DNA of 64,000 nt, taken from Lysobacteraceae bacterium. GTDB lineage: Bacteria > Pseudomonadota > Gammaproteobacteria > Xanthomonadales > Xanthomonadaceae. Numbering within the stretch: the first letter of the stretch is position 1; the number at the start of each line of letters is the position of its first letter. Location of the stretch: the NCBI GenBank assembly GCA_016789405.1, contig JAEUPQ010000016.1, positions 1 through 64,000 on the forward strand, written 5' to 3'. This document shows, piece by piece, positions 45,378 through 55,321 of the stretch. The notes beneath the pieces were generated by a model. It was not told where the DNA came from. It made no database searches and saw only the letters and a program-made list of their open reading frames with translations. Position numbers and translations under genes: made by a program.

Positions 45378-46457
45378 ATGCGCGCCCCTGCCTCGCCCCG
45401 TGTCCGATTCGACGCATCCAAGCACCTGTTCTGGATGCTGCAGCTTGTCGGCTGGGCCGCCTATTTCGTCCTGCACTTCTCCGCTGGCATGGGCGACGGC
45501 CGGCCGTTCGCCTACATCGGGGCATCGCTGGCGGTGACCGCCTGCGGTTTCGTGGTGACCAGCCTGCTGCGCCATGGCTACCGCCATGCCTGGCGACAAT
45601 CGACGCCACGGATGATCGCGATCGCGCTGGGCTGGCTGGTGGTGGCGAGCATCGTGCAGATGCGCCTGCACATCCACTTCACCTTCCCCTACTGCGACGA
45701 GTGCAACATCGATACGCCCTTCGGCTATCTCTGGTACTTCGTCGCCACCTTCCACCTGCTGCTGTCGTGGACCGGCCTGTATTTCGGCATCAAGTTCGCG
45801 ATATCGCTGCAACGGCAGAAGGAGGTCGCGCTGGAGGCACGCAATGCGGCGCACGCCGCACAGATCCGCATGCTGCGCTACCAGCTCAACCCGCACTTCC
45901 TGTTCAACACGCTCAACTCGATCTCGACGCTGGTCCTGGACGGGCAGCGGGAAACCGCGTACCGCATGGTGTCGGGTCTCGCAGCGTTCCTGCGCCATTC
46001 GCTGGATGCCGACCCGGAGCACCACGTGACGCTGGCCGAGGAAGTCGAGGCGATGGCGCGGTACCTCGACATCGAACAGACCCGCTTCGCCGAGCGCCTG
46101 CGCGTGCATGTCGACGTCGCGCCCGAAGCCGCGAAGGCACGGGTGCCGAACCTGATCCTGCAGCCGCTCATCGAGAACGCGATCAAGCATGCCGTGAGCC
46201 TGCGCGAGGACGGCGGCCGCATCACGCTGACCGCGCGCCGCACCGGCGAATGGCTGGACCTGCACCTGCGCGACGACGGCCCCGGCTTCGCGGATGTCGA
46301 TCCGGCGAAGACCGACACGCCCTGCGTGGGACTGCCCAACACGCTGGAACGGCTGCGCCTGCTCTACGGCGAACGCTGTCGCTTCGACGTGCGCAACGTC
46401 GAGCCGCATGGCGCGGATGTCCATGTGCGGATTCCCTTCATCGACGACGCTGCATGA
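45378..46457 (+). CDS. LytS/YehU-like sensor histidine kinase
   Basis: 359 residues with four predicted membrane helices (residues about 17-135), then the His_kinase core: LRYQLNPHFLFNTLNSI with phospho-acceptor His173, the N box LILQPLIENAIKHA and G box DDGPGFAD. A PYCDECN Cys pair (residues 104-110) between the helices may sense redox or metal. The stop codon overlaps the response regulator start (ATGA). Confidence 0.92.
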   Translation: MRAPASPRVRFDASKHLFWMLQLVGWAAYFVLHFSAGMGDGRPFAYIGASLAVTACGFVVTSLLRHGYRHAWRQSTPRMIAIALGWLVVASIVQMRLHIHFTFPYCDECNIDTPFGYLWYFVATFHLLLSWTGLYFGIKFAISLQRQKEVALEARNAAHAAQIRMLRYQLNPHFLFNTLNSISTLVLDGQRETAYRMVSGLAAFLRHSLDADPEHHVTLAEEVEAMARYLDIEQTRFAERLRVHVDVAPEAAKARVPNLILQPLIENAIKHAVSLREDGGRITLTARRTGEWLDLHLRDDGPGFADVDPAKTDTPCVGLPNTLERLRLLYGERCRFDVRNVEPHGADVHVRIPFIDDAA

Positions 46458-47251
46458 CCGCGATCCGCACCCTCATCGTCGATGACGAGCCGTTGGCGCG
46501 GCGCGGGATGGAGCTGCGCCTCTCGCGTCACGCCGACATCGCGATCGTCGGCCAGGCCGGCAACGGCCGCGAGGCGCTGCAGGCCATCCCGACGCTGCGT
46601 CCGCAGCTGATGTTCCTCGACGTGCAGATGCCCGGCATCGACGGCCTGCAGTTGCTCCGGCAACTGCCGGTGTCGCAGATGCCGCTGACCATCTTCGTGA
46701 CCGCCTACGACCGCCATGCGATCGCCGCGTTCGAAGCGAACGCGCTGGACTACCTGCTGAAACCGGTGGAAGACCACCGGCTCGACGGCGCGCTGCAGCG
46801 TGCCCGCGAGCGCATCGCCGCCTCGCGCAAAGAGACGCATCATGCGCGCCTGCTCGGGCTGATCGCATCGCTGCCGGCCGCGCAGCAGCGCCAGTGGCAG
46901 GCGGTGATCGATGGCGACGACATCGGCGTCGATCGCACGCTGACCTTCCGCGACGGCCATCGTCTGCTGCGCATCGAGGTCGATGCGATCCGCTGGATCG
47001 ACGCCGCCGGCGACTACATGTGCATCCACACCGATGCCGCGAACCACATCGTCCGTGGCACGATGCGCGAATTCGAGCAGCGCCTCGCCGCGTGGAATTT
47101 CGTCCGCATCCACCGCTCCACGATCGTGCATCCCAGGTGGATCCGCGAACTGCGGCCCCACGTGAACGGCGAATACTTCGTCATCCTCGACTCGGGGCAC
47201 GCGCTCAAGCTGTCGCGGGGCTATCGCGCGCAGTTGCGGAAGTTGATGTAG
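46454..47251 (+). CDS. LytTR-family response regulator
   Basis: 265 residues. Receiver domain (1-120) with D10/D11, phospho-acceptor D56 in FLDVQMPGIDG and K103 in LLKPVED; the C-terminal LytTR DNA-binding domain (about 160-262) has IRWIDAAGDYMCIHT and FVRIHRSTIVHPRWI. Partner of the preceding kinase. Targets may include the neighbouring divergent secreted-protein genes; this is inference. Confidence 0.93.
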   Translation: MTAIRTLIVDDEPLARRGMELRLSRHADIAIVGQAGNGREALQAIPTLRPQLMFLDVQMPGIDGLQLLRQLPVSQMPLTIFVTAYDRHAIAAFEANALDYLLKPVEDHRLDGALQRARERIAASRKETHHARLLGLIASLPAAQQRQWQAVIDGDDIGVDRTLTFRDGHRLLRIEVDAIRWIDAAGDYMCIHTDAANHIVRGTMREFEQRLAAWNFVRIHRSTIVHPRWIRELRPHVNGEYFVILDSGHALKLSRGYRAQLRKLM

Positions 47252-47337
47252 CCCACGGACATGCCGCTCGCATCGGCAGCCCAGGCATTGCGCCCGTGAA
47301 CGCTGCGGCACTGGGGCGATGCTGCTGCCGCGCTCCC

Positions 47338-48531
47338 TCAGGTCGACAGGTCGGTGTCGTCCCACTCGACGCCGGGCGACAGCGCCCAGGTGAGCGCATG
47401 GCGGCGTTCGTGGGTGGCGCCGCCATCGCGCACGGGGTGGAACTGCGGCGGCAGGGTCTCGCCGCCGACCTGGGCGCTGCGCACGGCGTTGTGGGCGCAG
47501 TAGTAGATGTCTTCGAGGCGCGCGATCTCGTCCACCGGACGCAGCGCGTGGTCGGCGACAAAGCCGGCGACGGTCGCGTCGAGGTTGGGCAGGAAGTCGA
47601 ACAGCATGCGTTCGATCACGTCCTTCGGCAGTTGGCCCTGGAAGAACGGCGGTTCGGGCTCGAAGCCGAACATCCACGCGAGCGCCCACATGTTCTCCAG
47701 GCGCCAGCCGATGCTGCCGGCATGTTCTTCGCGCGCCTTCTCGCGCGGAAGATCGAGCACCTCGGCCTCGTCGGCGGTGAGATGGTCGCGCACGGCATTG
47801 CGGGCGATGAACGCCTGCAGGCGCTCGCTGGTCGCGACCTCTTCCGATGTGCACGCCCAGAGGAACAGCGCGTTCAGCGCGAGCAGGCGTGCGGCGATCT
47901 CGTCGGCGGGGCGCAGGCGATCGGCGTGGTCTTCGCTTCGATGCAGGGGCAGCCATCGCGCGCAGAGGAAGCCGCGTTCGGCGAGCAGTCGGTAGTGGTG
48001 TTCGCGCTGCGCGACACGTGCGGGGTCGCAGCCGTCGGTGGGCGCTTCGTGGCGGAAGGCCTCGGGATCGATCTCGCGCGCGGGGGGCAGTTCCGGCGGT
48101 GTCTCGCCATCGTCCACCGCCATCGGCCCGACCAGGAAACGGCCGTCGGGCAACAGGATGCTGTTGAACGCGAACATGAACCCGTCGAAGCGCGCGATGA
48201 GCGACATCAGCGACGCGAACGTCGGCGATTCGGTGGAGACCGGATGCGGCAGCGAGACACCGATCGCGGCACGGGTACGCGCGATGCGTTGCAGGGCTTC
48301 GGTGCGGGCTTCGTCGCTGCCCGGCGCCTGCGCGACGTAGCCGCGGAAACCCTGCAGGTGTCCTGCGAGATCGGGATGGCGCAGGTGCAGGCGGACGGGA
48401 CCTTCGCCCGCGTCGTACTCGAACCAGGTCGGCGCGCGGAACAGTCCGCCGTCGGAGGTGCCTGTCGGAAAGACGGTCTTGAACGGCAGTTTGTCGAGCG
48501 GGAAGTACAGCGCGCAGGCTTCGATGGTCAT
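47338..48531 (-). CDS. DUF4272-containing protein
   Basis: 397 residues. The region 200-330 fits DUF4272 (LNALFLWACTSEEVATSERLQAF, RLENMWALAWMFGFEPEP in spans). The N-terminal half is unrecognised. Soluble, acidic, no signal peptide. No function is known for DUF4272. Start at 48531 is the first ATG and has GTCCCC before it, a poor ribosome site. Confidence 0.8.
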   Translation of the reverse strand: MTIEACALYFPLDKLPFKTVFPTGTSDGGLFRAPTWFEYDAGEGPVRLHLRHPDLAGHLQGFRGYVAQAPGSDEARTEALQRIARTRAAIGVSLPHPVSTESPTFASLMSLIARFDGFMFAFNSILLPDGRFLVGPMAVDDGETPPELPPAREIDPEAFRHEAPTDGCDPARVAQREHHYRLLAERGFLCARWLPLHRSEDHADRLRPADEIAARLLALNALFLWACTSEEVATSERLQAFIARNAVRDHLTADEAEVLDLPREKAREEHAGSIGWRLENMWALAWMFGFEPEPPFFQGQLPKDVIERMLFDFLPNLDATVAGFVADHALRPVDEIARLEDIYYCAHNAVRSAQVGGETLPPQFHPVRDGGATHERRHALTWALSPGVEWDDTDLST

Positions 48532-48595
48532 GCGGGGACGTGGCGATCGGCGATCCCGGAACCCTAGCACGCGAAGGACGTTCGCGAGGTGGCGA

Positions 48596-49165
48596 TCAGC
48601 CCTGCCCTGCCGCCTTCGCCGCGCGCTGGAACGCCCAGGCCGACGCGAGCCATGCGGCAACGAACACGATCCCGCTCACGGCCGCTTCCATCGAGCCGAT
48701 GGCCAGGCCGTACGCGCCGGTGAGCGCATGCGCGATGGCCGTGGCGACCATCGCGCGGACCATGCCCGCTGCACGCAGGCGCGCGACCGCGGCGCCGATG
48801 ATGGCGACCGCAAGCACGCCGACGTAGACGAGATTCTCGAGATTGTCCTCGCTGCCGATGATGCCGACGGCAAGGTTGATCCACACCAGCAGGAAGCCTG
48901 TACCGACAGCGATGGCCGCCGCGAAGCGGTAGGCGTTGCTGCGCGAGGCGCGCACCGCGATCTCGCAGGCGATGCAGCCGGTCGCGAGCATGGCGCCGAA
49001 GACGAGGAAGTCGAAACCGGTCCAGTTCACCTCGGAGGTGAACTGCATGGCGATCCACGGCAACAGCAACAGGATGCCCGCACCACCCCAGACCACGGCA
49101 CGCCAGGCCTTGTCCGGCAGCGGCACACGCGAATGTCCGTCACCTGCATGTCCCGTCCCCGTCAT
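48596..49165 (-). CDS. Hypothetical multi-spanning membrane protein
   Basis: 189 residues with about five transmembrane helices (residues 22-42, 50-68, 80-100, 105-128, 133-178). No domain recognised. GGGAG precedes the ATG at 49165. Confidence 0.75.
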   Translation of the reverse strand: MTGTGHAGDGHSRVPLPDKAWRAVVWGGAGILLLLPWIAMQFTSEVNWTGFDFLVFGAMLATGCIACEIAVRASRSNAYRFAAAIAVGTGFLLVWINLAVGIIGSEDNLENLVYVGVLAVAIIGAAVARLRAAGMVRAMVATAIAHALTGAYGLAIGSMEAAVSGIVFVAAWLASAWAFQRAAKAAGQG

Positions 49166-49405
49166 GATCGTCTCCCCCGTCGCTTGAGGCGGGCAGACTC
49201 ACCCGCTGCGATGGTACCGGGATGAGCCATCGGTGAAGCGAAGGTGAAGTCGACGCATGGCCGACACGAAGGAAGATGCGTCGGGCGATGCGTTGGCATT
49301 CCCGCCAAGCGCCGTCCCGGCACCGGGACAGCATGTCACCCGTGCACGTCGCCAGTACCGCGAGGCCGACCACAACCGGTCGACCCGCACGCCGCAGGCC
49401 AGCCG

Positions 49406-51469
49406 TTACGCCTTGCGGTAATAGCGATTCAGCGCTTCCGCCATCTGCGCCACGCCCGTGTCGTTGCCGTAGCGCATGCGCTGCAGGCGCGCGCCGACGG
49501 TGTCGCCATCGTTGCAGCGCTGGGTCGGGCTGACCTGCAGCTTCGCCAGGCCGATGAACCCCTTGATGTTGCGCGTGGCCGCAGCGAAACACAGCGGCGT
49601 ATCGTTGTTCAGCTCGGCCAGCGGTCCCCCCAGCGAGGCGGGATCGGCCAGCGGCGTGATGGCGTAGGTCATGCGAGCGTTCTGCCAGCGCAGGCTGCAC
49701 ACCACGAGCGACGTCGCGGCGACCTTCGGCGCCGGACTCGTCGCCAGCACCTTCTTCGCGAATACCGACTCGATGCCCGAGCGGCAGATCGCTTCGCCGA
49801 GCGCGCGCGGTTCGGGATTCATCGCCAGCATGCGGCGCATCGCGAGCTGGCTGTCGCCGATCGGCTGGCCATCCTTGTCCAGGCGCTCGGCGCTCTTGCG
49901 GATCAGCGCACCGGCGAGCGTCGGCACCTTGCGCGCAGGGAACCAGGTATCCGGCACCGGCTCGATCACCGGCAGCACCACTTCCGCGCGCGCACCGCTG
50001 GCGAGCAGGTAGTCGGCGAAATCCAGGCGCACGTTCCAGGCCTGGGGATTGCGCGCGAGGAACGCATTGACGATGCGCGGGTACTCCGCCATGCGGCCGG
50101 TCTTGCCCATCACCACCTGCAGGTGATTGAGCGCAGTGACGTGCACATGCACGCGTCCCTCGGGCTTGGCCAGCGCGGCCTGCAGGTAATTCGACGCCGC
50201 GGCGTAATCCTGCTTCGCATAGGCCAGATCGCCGAGATGCAGGTTCAGCAGCGGGTGTTCCGGACTGAGCTTGCGCGCCTGCTCGAACGCCGCCGCCGCT
50301 TCGTCGTCGCGCCCCTGCAGGTAACGCAGCCGTCCGATCTGCACGTACGCATCGGCGTCGTCGGCCTTCAGTTCGACCGCCTTGGCCAGGAAACGGTCGG
50401 CCTGCTCGTAGTTCGGGGTCTGGATGACCACGCGCAACTGCTCGCCGCGCGCCGGCATCGGCGGCGCGGACATGATCGACGCTTCGCCGAGCAGGGTCTT
50501 GATCGCGGCATCGCCCGGATCCATGCGTTCGGCCTGGGCCAGTTTCGCCAGCGCATCGATGGCCGCCTGCGGCGTACCGACCTCGTGAAGCGAGCGACGC
50601 GCATCGGCGACCAGCGCGTCCTTGCCGGCAGGGCCGCCGGGCAGCACGGTCTGCACGTTGTTGCGGTCGAACTGTTCGACCAGTTCCTCGTACCACGCAC
50701 CGGCGCGGAAATCGAAGGCGCTGTTGAGCGCGACGGCGTAATCGCCGGCGAATGTGCCCTCGACGAAGTTGAGGTAGTCGGCAAGGTCGCCGTCCGGCAC
50801 CTTCACCAGCGCGGGCGCCAGCCAGTCATCGACGATGCTCTCCATCGCGATCGGCGACGGCTTGGCTGGTGCGGCTGCATGCTGCGCGGATTCCAGCACG
50901 GCGGCCAGCGCCGCCGCTTCACCCTTCGCCACTGCGTCGGTATTGGCCTGGATGCGTTGCAGCAGCATCGCCGAAGCGATCCCGCGCAGCAGCGCCTTGC
51001 GCTTGTCGGTCATCTTCGCGTCTTCCTCTTCCGAGGGCGCCGGCTTCCGCGTCCAGATCGCGGTGTTGATCGCACGCATTTCGGGTTTGCGCGACCAGGC
51101 ATCCATCGCGGCGATCCCTTCGCGCTGCGCGCTGAGCCCCGTGAACAGGCATGCGGCGCGTTCGCGCAGCCGCGACTCGGCGAAGGCCTTGTCGAGCACC
51201 GGCTTCAGACGCGGCATCAGCTGCGGATGGCGCTGGGCGAGCAGGGTCTCCAGCGTGACGCGATGCTGTGCGAAACGGCGGTTGACCTCGGCCATCCCGC
51301 CGGTCCGGTCCATCGCTTCGACCAGGGGGGCGAACGCCTTGGTGTCGTAGTCCTTCGCATCGCCGCATTGCGGCACGGGCAATTTGGGGCCGGTGTCCTG
51401 TTCCTGCTTTCCGCACGCAGCGACCAGCACCGCAGCGACCAGCCCCGCTCCCATGACGATTGCACGCAT
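49406..51469 (-). CDS. TPR-repeat lipoprotein
   Basis: 687 residues. Lipobox VAAC with Cys19. At least two tetratricopeptide repeats (about residues 390-460, AYVQIGRLRYLQGRDDEAAAAFEQARKLSPEHP and NLHLGDLAYAKQDYAAASNYLQAALAKPEG in spans). The other parts are helical and unrecognised. The start codon is the ATG at 51469; longer frames to 51625 lack a signal peptide. Likely periplasmic or outer-membrane assembly or scaffold protein. Confidence 0.85.
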   Translation of the reverse strand: MRAIVMGAGLVAAVLVAACGKQEQDTGPKLPVPQCGDAKDYDTKAFAPLVEAMDRTGGMAEVNRRFAQHRVTLETLLAQRHPQLMPRLKPVLDKAFAESRLRERAACLFTGLSAQREGIAAMDAWSRKPEMRAINTAIWTRKPAPSEEEDAKMTDKRKALLRGIASAMLLQRIQANTDAVAKGEAAALAAVLESAQHAAAPAKPSPIAMESIVDDWLAPALVKVPDGDLADYLNFVEGTFAGDYAVALNSAFDFRAGAWYEELVEQFDRNNVQTVLPGGPAGKDALVADARRSLHEVGTPQAAIDALAKLAQAERMDPGDAAIKTLLGEASIMSAPPMPARGEQLRVVIQTPNYEQADRFLAKAVELKADDADAYVQIGRLRYLQGRDDEAAAAFEQARKLSPEHPLLNLHLGDLAYAKQDYAAASNYLQAALAKPEGRVHVHVTALNHLQVVMGKTGRMAEYPRIVNAFLARNPQAWNVRLDFADYLLASGARAEVVLPVIEPVPDTWFPARKVPTLAGALIRKSAERLDKDGQPIGDSQLAMRRMLAMNPEPRALGEAICRSGIESVFAKKVLATSPAPKVAATSLVVCSLRWQNARMTYAITPLADPASLGGPLAELNNDTPLCFAAATRNIKGFIGLAKLQVSPTQRCNDGDTVGARLQRMRYGNDTGVAQMAEALNRYYRKA

Positions 51470-51919
51470 CTTTGCCACCCGCTCCGTACCCACGACTGAG
51501 GGCCACAGGATAAGGCCAAACCCGGACGGGGAAACCATCCCGTCCGCCCCCGGGCCATCGGGCCGCGGCCATCTGCAAAAGGCGCCCAGCGGCGTCACAC
51601 CATTGACGTACAGCCAGCGCAGCATGGCGGGCGGTTCCAGGGTCTCAATCCGCGCGACAGAGGTGCCCTATCCTGTCCGGACTTCGGGAACGGACCCGAA
51701 GCCGGCATCCCGAAATCGACGCCAATCGCCGCGCGTTGCGGCCGATCTGTCCTCCCAAGCCCCGCCCATCTCTTGCCTCGCAGAGCGCAAAGCAACTGCT
51801 GCCCTGCAATGCCTCCACTGTCGACCAATCCTCAGCGAACACGGTCATATCCCTGTCTCGCTGGCGATGTGGTCGACGCTTTGCCCGACGATGTCCGTCA
51901 ACAACCACAAGGATGCTTC
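51470..51919. other. Intergenic region
   Basis: 450 bp between divergent TPR lipoprotein and delta-60 genes; presumably both promoters. No gene or RNA recognised. Confidence 0.4.
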
Positions 51920-53650
51920 ATGACACCATCTTCTCGTTGCGCGCAACACATCCGCCGAAACCTCCTGTCGTTCTGTCTTGCCATGGCCGCGACCACGGCA
52001 GGACAGGCCCTTGCGGCAAGCGCGGACCTGGATACCAGTTTCGCCCAATCGGGGCGCTCCTTCATCTTCCCGTCCCCGACTGGCGCCCAGGCCTTCGCCG
52101 GTGCATTGCAGCCGGATGGAAAGCTGATCCTCGGCGGCTGGGCAGGCGACCCTGCGTCGCCGCAGTTCTCGGTCAACCGGCAGTTCGCGCTCTTCCGCCA
52201 GTTCAGCGATGGCACTTACGACCCGTCGTTCGGGACCAGCAACAACGGCATCGCCACGCTCGACCTGTATGGCGGAAACGATGCGATCGTCGACATGGCC
52301 TACACGCCCCAGGGCATCTATGTCGTGGGCTATGCCTACCAGTACGGCACGCGCTACCACGTCCTGGCGAGGTACACCCACGCAGGCGTCCTCGACCCCA
52401 CCTTCGGCACCAACGGCCTGGTCCACATGCTCAACGGCGCCAATGATGCGATCAACGCGCTGGCGATCCAGCCCGATGGCAGGATCGTGATCGCAGGACG
52501 CATCCAGGATGCCAGCGGCAATGGCGATTTCCTCATCGCCCGTTTCAACACCAACGGCACCCACGACACCACGTTCGGCACGAACGGCTTGGCCCAGTTC
52601 TCCATGAACAGCAACCAGGACGTCGTGCACGACCTGGTGGTGCAGCCCAATGGCAGGATCCTCGTGGTCGGCGACATCCTCAACAACGGTGTACGCGCCG
52701 CGATCGTCCTGGGCCTGGAGCCTTCCGGCATCCGCGACTTTTCCTTCGGAACGAATGGCAGCGCGCTGATCACGCGCAACAGCACCGAGCTCTACGGTCG
52801 CCGGCTTGCGCTGAGCAGCGAAGGACACGTCCTCGTGGGCTCGCTTGCCCGCGAGCTCCCAAGCTACAACAATGGCATCCATGTCGCCCGTCTTTCGGCG
52901 AATGGCGTCGTCGACACGACGTTCAACAACGGCGGAAACTTCCAGACGTTCAATGTCGCGGGCGAACGCACGCTCGGCGCGATCGAAGCGCTTCCGGACG
53001 GCAAGGTCCTGATCGCGGGCGGTTTCCCGATCACGGGGACGAACGTCGCATCGCGCACCTTCGTCGCACGCTACGGCACGAACGGCGCACTCGATGCGGG
53101 CTTCAACGGCAGCGGCTTCAAGCTCGACGACGTCGCCACCGTGTCGCCCACCGAAACATCGGCCCAGTTCATCTCCGTGGCACCCGATGGCAAGTTCTAC
53201 GTCGGCGGCCATTCCGGCGATCCGAACATCGCACCGAGCAATTTCTTCGTGTTGCGCTACCAGGGAACGCCCGTCGACCTGACGCCCGACAATGTCGACC
53301 TGCCCGCCATCGACGACGTGTCGCGAACCAGCCCGATGACCAGCCAACCCTTCGTCGTGCAAGGCCTTTCGGCTGATGTCCGGGTTCCGATCACCGTCGA
53401 AAACGGCAGCTACTCGGTCAATGGCGCCCCTGCCACGTCGCTGCCGGGATTCGTGCGCAACGGGGATTCGATCGTCGTCAAGCACATTTCCGCATCCGCC
53501 TATATGACGCTGCAGACAACGGTCTTGCGGATCGGAGGCAACAGTCCGTCCCACAATCGAAGCAACATCACCGGCTTGCGCATGGTGACGACCTTCAGCA
53601 CCACCACGTGGCCGGGACCGGGCGGTCCGCCGAACGGCGGCGAGCCCTGA
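51920..53650 (+). CDS. Secreted delta-60-repeat beta-propeller-like protein, copy 1
   Basis: 576 residues with a signal peptide (about 1-33, ending ALAASAD). The middle (about 35-450) is built from delta-60 repeats with the hallmark ALQPDGKLILGG ... LARYTHAGVLDPTFGTNG pattern repeated about eight times. A separate C-terminal domain (about 460-565) is shared with the paralogue at 58424. Function of the family is unknown. ATG at 51920 has AAGGA upstream. A strong hairpin follows the stop codon. Confidence 0.88.
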   Translation: MTPSSRCAQHIRRNLLSFCLAMAATTAGQALAASADLDTSFAQSGRSFIFPSPTGAQAFAGALQPDGKLILGGWAGDPASPQFSVNRQFALFRQFSDGTYDPSFGTSNNGIATLDLYGGNDAIVDMAYTPQGIYVVGYAYQYGTRYHVLARYTHAGVLDPTFGTNGLVHMLNGANDAINALAIQPDGRIVIAGRIQDASGNGDFLIARFNTNGTHDTTFGTNGLAQFSMNSNQDVVHDLVVQPNGRILVVGDILNNGVRAAIVLGLEPSGIRDFSFGTNGSALITRNSTELYGRRLALSSEGHVLVGSLARELPSYNNGIHVARLSANGVVDTTFNNGGNFQTFNVAGERTLGAIEALPDGKVLIAGGFPITGTNVASRTFVARYGTNGALDAGFNGSGFKLDDVATVSPTETSAQFISVAPDGKFYVGGHSGDPNIAPSNFFVLRYQGTPVDLTPDNVDLPAIDDVSRTSPMTSQPFVVQGLSADVRVPITVENGSYSVNGAPATSLPGFVRNGDSIVVKHISASAYMTLQTTVLRIGGNSPSHNRSNITGLRMVTTFSTTTWPGPGGPPNGGEP

Positions 53651-53667
53651 GCATTCCTGACGAACGG

Positions 53668-53696
53668 AAACGGCGCGCCTTCGGGCGCGCCGTTTC
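53668..53696. terminator. Bidirectional terminator hairpin
   Basis: Perfect stem AAACGGCGCGCC (53668-53679) / GGCGCGCCGTTT (53684-53695) with a TTCG tetraloop between the delta-60 gene and convergent dbpA. T run is short on plus (GTTTCTC) and on minus. Confidence 0.75.
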
Positions 53697-53743
53697 TCAG
53701 GGAGTGATGGCTGGGTTGTCGTCAGTGATGATCGACAGGCGGC

Positions 53744-55126
53744 TCAGATCCTGTGCACGCGGAACTTCCGGCCCTTGATCTTGCCGCTGCGCAGCCGCGC
53801 CAGCGCGGTGTCGGCCTGGCCGCGCGCGATGGCGACATAGGAACGCGTGGGGTAGACGTCGATCTTGCCGATCACTTCGACCTTCAGCCCTGCTTCGCCG
53901 GTGAGCGCACCGACGATGTCGCCGGGCCGCAGCTTGTCGGTGCGGCCGGCGTCGATGCGCAGGGTCGCCATCGGCGCCGGGCTCACGCCGGAGGGGCGAC
54001 CGGTCAGCGGCGCCATGCGTTCGTAGCGCAGCGACTTGCCCAGGCGCAGGGCGATGGCGCTCTCGCGGGACATGTCGGCCGGCGTGCACAGGCTCAGCGC
54101 CAGACCCTCGCGACCGGCGCGTCCGGTGCGGCCGATGCGGTGCAGGTAGGTGTCCGCATCACTGGGCAGGTCGTAGTTGACCACCGCGCCCAGGTCCTCG
54201 ACATCGAGCCCGCGCGCGGCCACGTCGCTGGCGACCAGCACGCTGCAGCTGCGGTTCGCGAAACGCACCAGGGTTTCCTCGCGGTCGCGCTGTTCCATGT
54301 CGCCGTGCAGCGCCAGCGCGCTGAAGCCGTAATGCGTGAGCGAGCCGACCACTTCCTCGGTGTCCTTGCGCATGTTGCAGAAAACGACGCACGACGCGGG
54401 CCGGTAGTTCAGCAGCAGCGCGGCCAGCATCGGCGCCTTGCGCTCGGGTTCGACTTCGAAGAACAACTGCTCGATGGTCGGCGGTTCCGCGCCGCCCTCG
54501 ACGCTGATTTCGATCGGGTTGCGCAGCATCGCCGTGCCCAGCGCGCGGATGGCATCGGGAAAGGTCGCGGAAAACAACAGGCCCTGGCGATCCTTCGGCG
54601 TGCGCTTGACCAGGTCGCGGATGGCGTCTTCGAAGCCCATGTCCAGCATCCGGTCCGCTTCGTCCAGCACCAGCGTGCGCACGCCCGACAGCGACAGCGC
54701 CTGCTTCTGCACCAGTTCCTGGATGCGCCCCGGCGTACCGACCACGACATGCGGCTCGTGGGCCAGCGACGCCAGCTGCGGGCCGAGCGGGATGCCGCCG
54801 CTGAGGATCGAGAGCTTGAGGTTCGGAATGCCTGTGGCGAGCTTGCGCAGCTGTTTGCCGACCTGGTCGGCCAGCTCGCGCGTGGGGCACAGCACCAGCG
54901 CCTGCGTGCGGACGATGGACGCATCGATGCGATGCAGGAGGCCGAGGCCGAATGCGGCGGTCTTGCCGCTGCCGGTCGGCGCCTGCGCGATCACGTCGCG
55001 TCCATCGAGGATGGCCGGCAGGGCCTGGGCCTGGATCGGCGTCATCGAGGTGTAGCCGAGGGCGTCGAGCCCCTGCGCCAGAGCCGGTGCCAGCGCAAGC
55101 GCCGAAAAATCGTTGGAGGTGTTCAT
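53744..55126 (-). CDS. dbpA: ATP-dependent RNA helicase DbpA
   Basis: 460 residues. DEAD-box motifs: Q motif MTPIQAQALP, Walker A APTGSGKT (49-56), PTREL, VGTPGR, DEADRMLDMGF, SAT, LHGDMEQ, VASDVAARGLD and HRIGRTGRAG. The C-terminal extension (about 385-460) contains the DbpA RNA-binding fold (LRPGDIVGALTGEAGLKVEVIGKIDVYPTRSYVAI in span), which targets hairpin 92 of 23S rRNA in large-subunit assembly. Full length compared with E. coli DbpA (457). Confidence 0.95.
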   Translation of the reverse strand: MNTSNDFSALALAPALAQGLDALGYTSMTPIQAQALPAILDGRDVIAQAPTGSGKTAAFGLGLLHRIDASIVRTQALVLCPTRELADQVGKQLRKLATGIPNLKLSILSGGIPLGPQLASLAHEPHVVVGTPGRIQELVQKQALSLSGVRTLVLDEADRMLDMGFEDAIRDLVKRTPKDRQGLLFSATFPDAIRALGTAMLRNPIEISVEGGAEPPTIEQLFFEVEPERKAPMLAALLLNYRPASCVVFCNMRKDTEEVVGSLTHYGFSALALHGDMEQRDREETLVRFANRSCSVLVASDVAARGLDVEDLGAVVNYDLPSDADTYLHRIGRTGRAGREGLALSLCTPADMSRESAIALRLGKSLRYERMAPLTGRPSGVSPAPMATLRIDAGRTDKLRPGDIVGALTGEAGLKVEVIGKIDVYPTRSYVAIARGQADTALARLRSGKIKGRKFRVHRI

Positions 55127-55321
55127 CTCGCCATGATCGCAGACCATCGGGCGAAACGCAGGCCCGGCGCACGGAAACAGGGCGCGCCGGGCCGGCATTT
55201 CGCATGGCGGCATGCACATTGCGCGTTCATGACGGTGGCCTGAGCGCGGGCATGCGGTTTCACGGGCCGTTTCGGAATCGGCTCGGAGACTGCAGCCTCC
55301 CCCACGAGGAGATCGCTCCGT

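Noticed and set aside
43629..46424. 931-residue fused open frame on minus
   Set aside because: Only its C-terminal 351 residues are coding; the rest is antisense to the histidine kinase gene.
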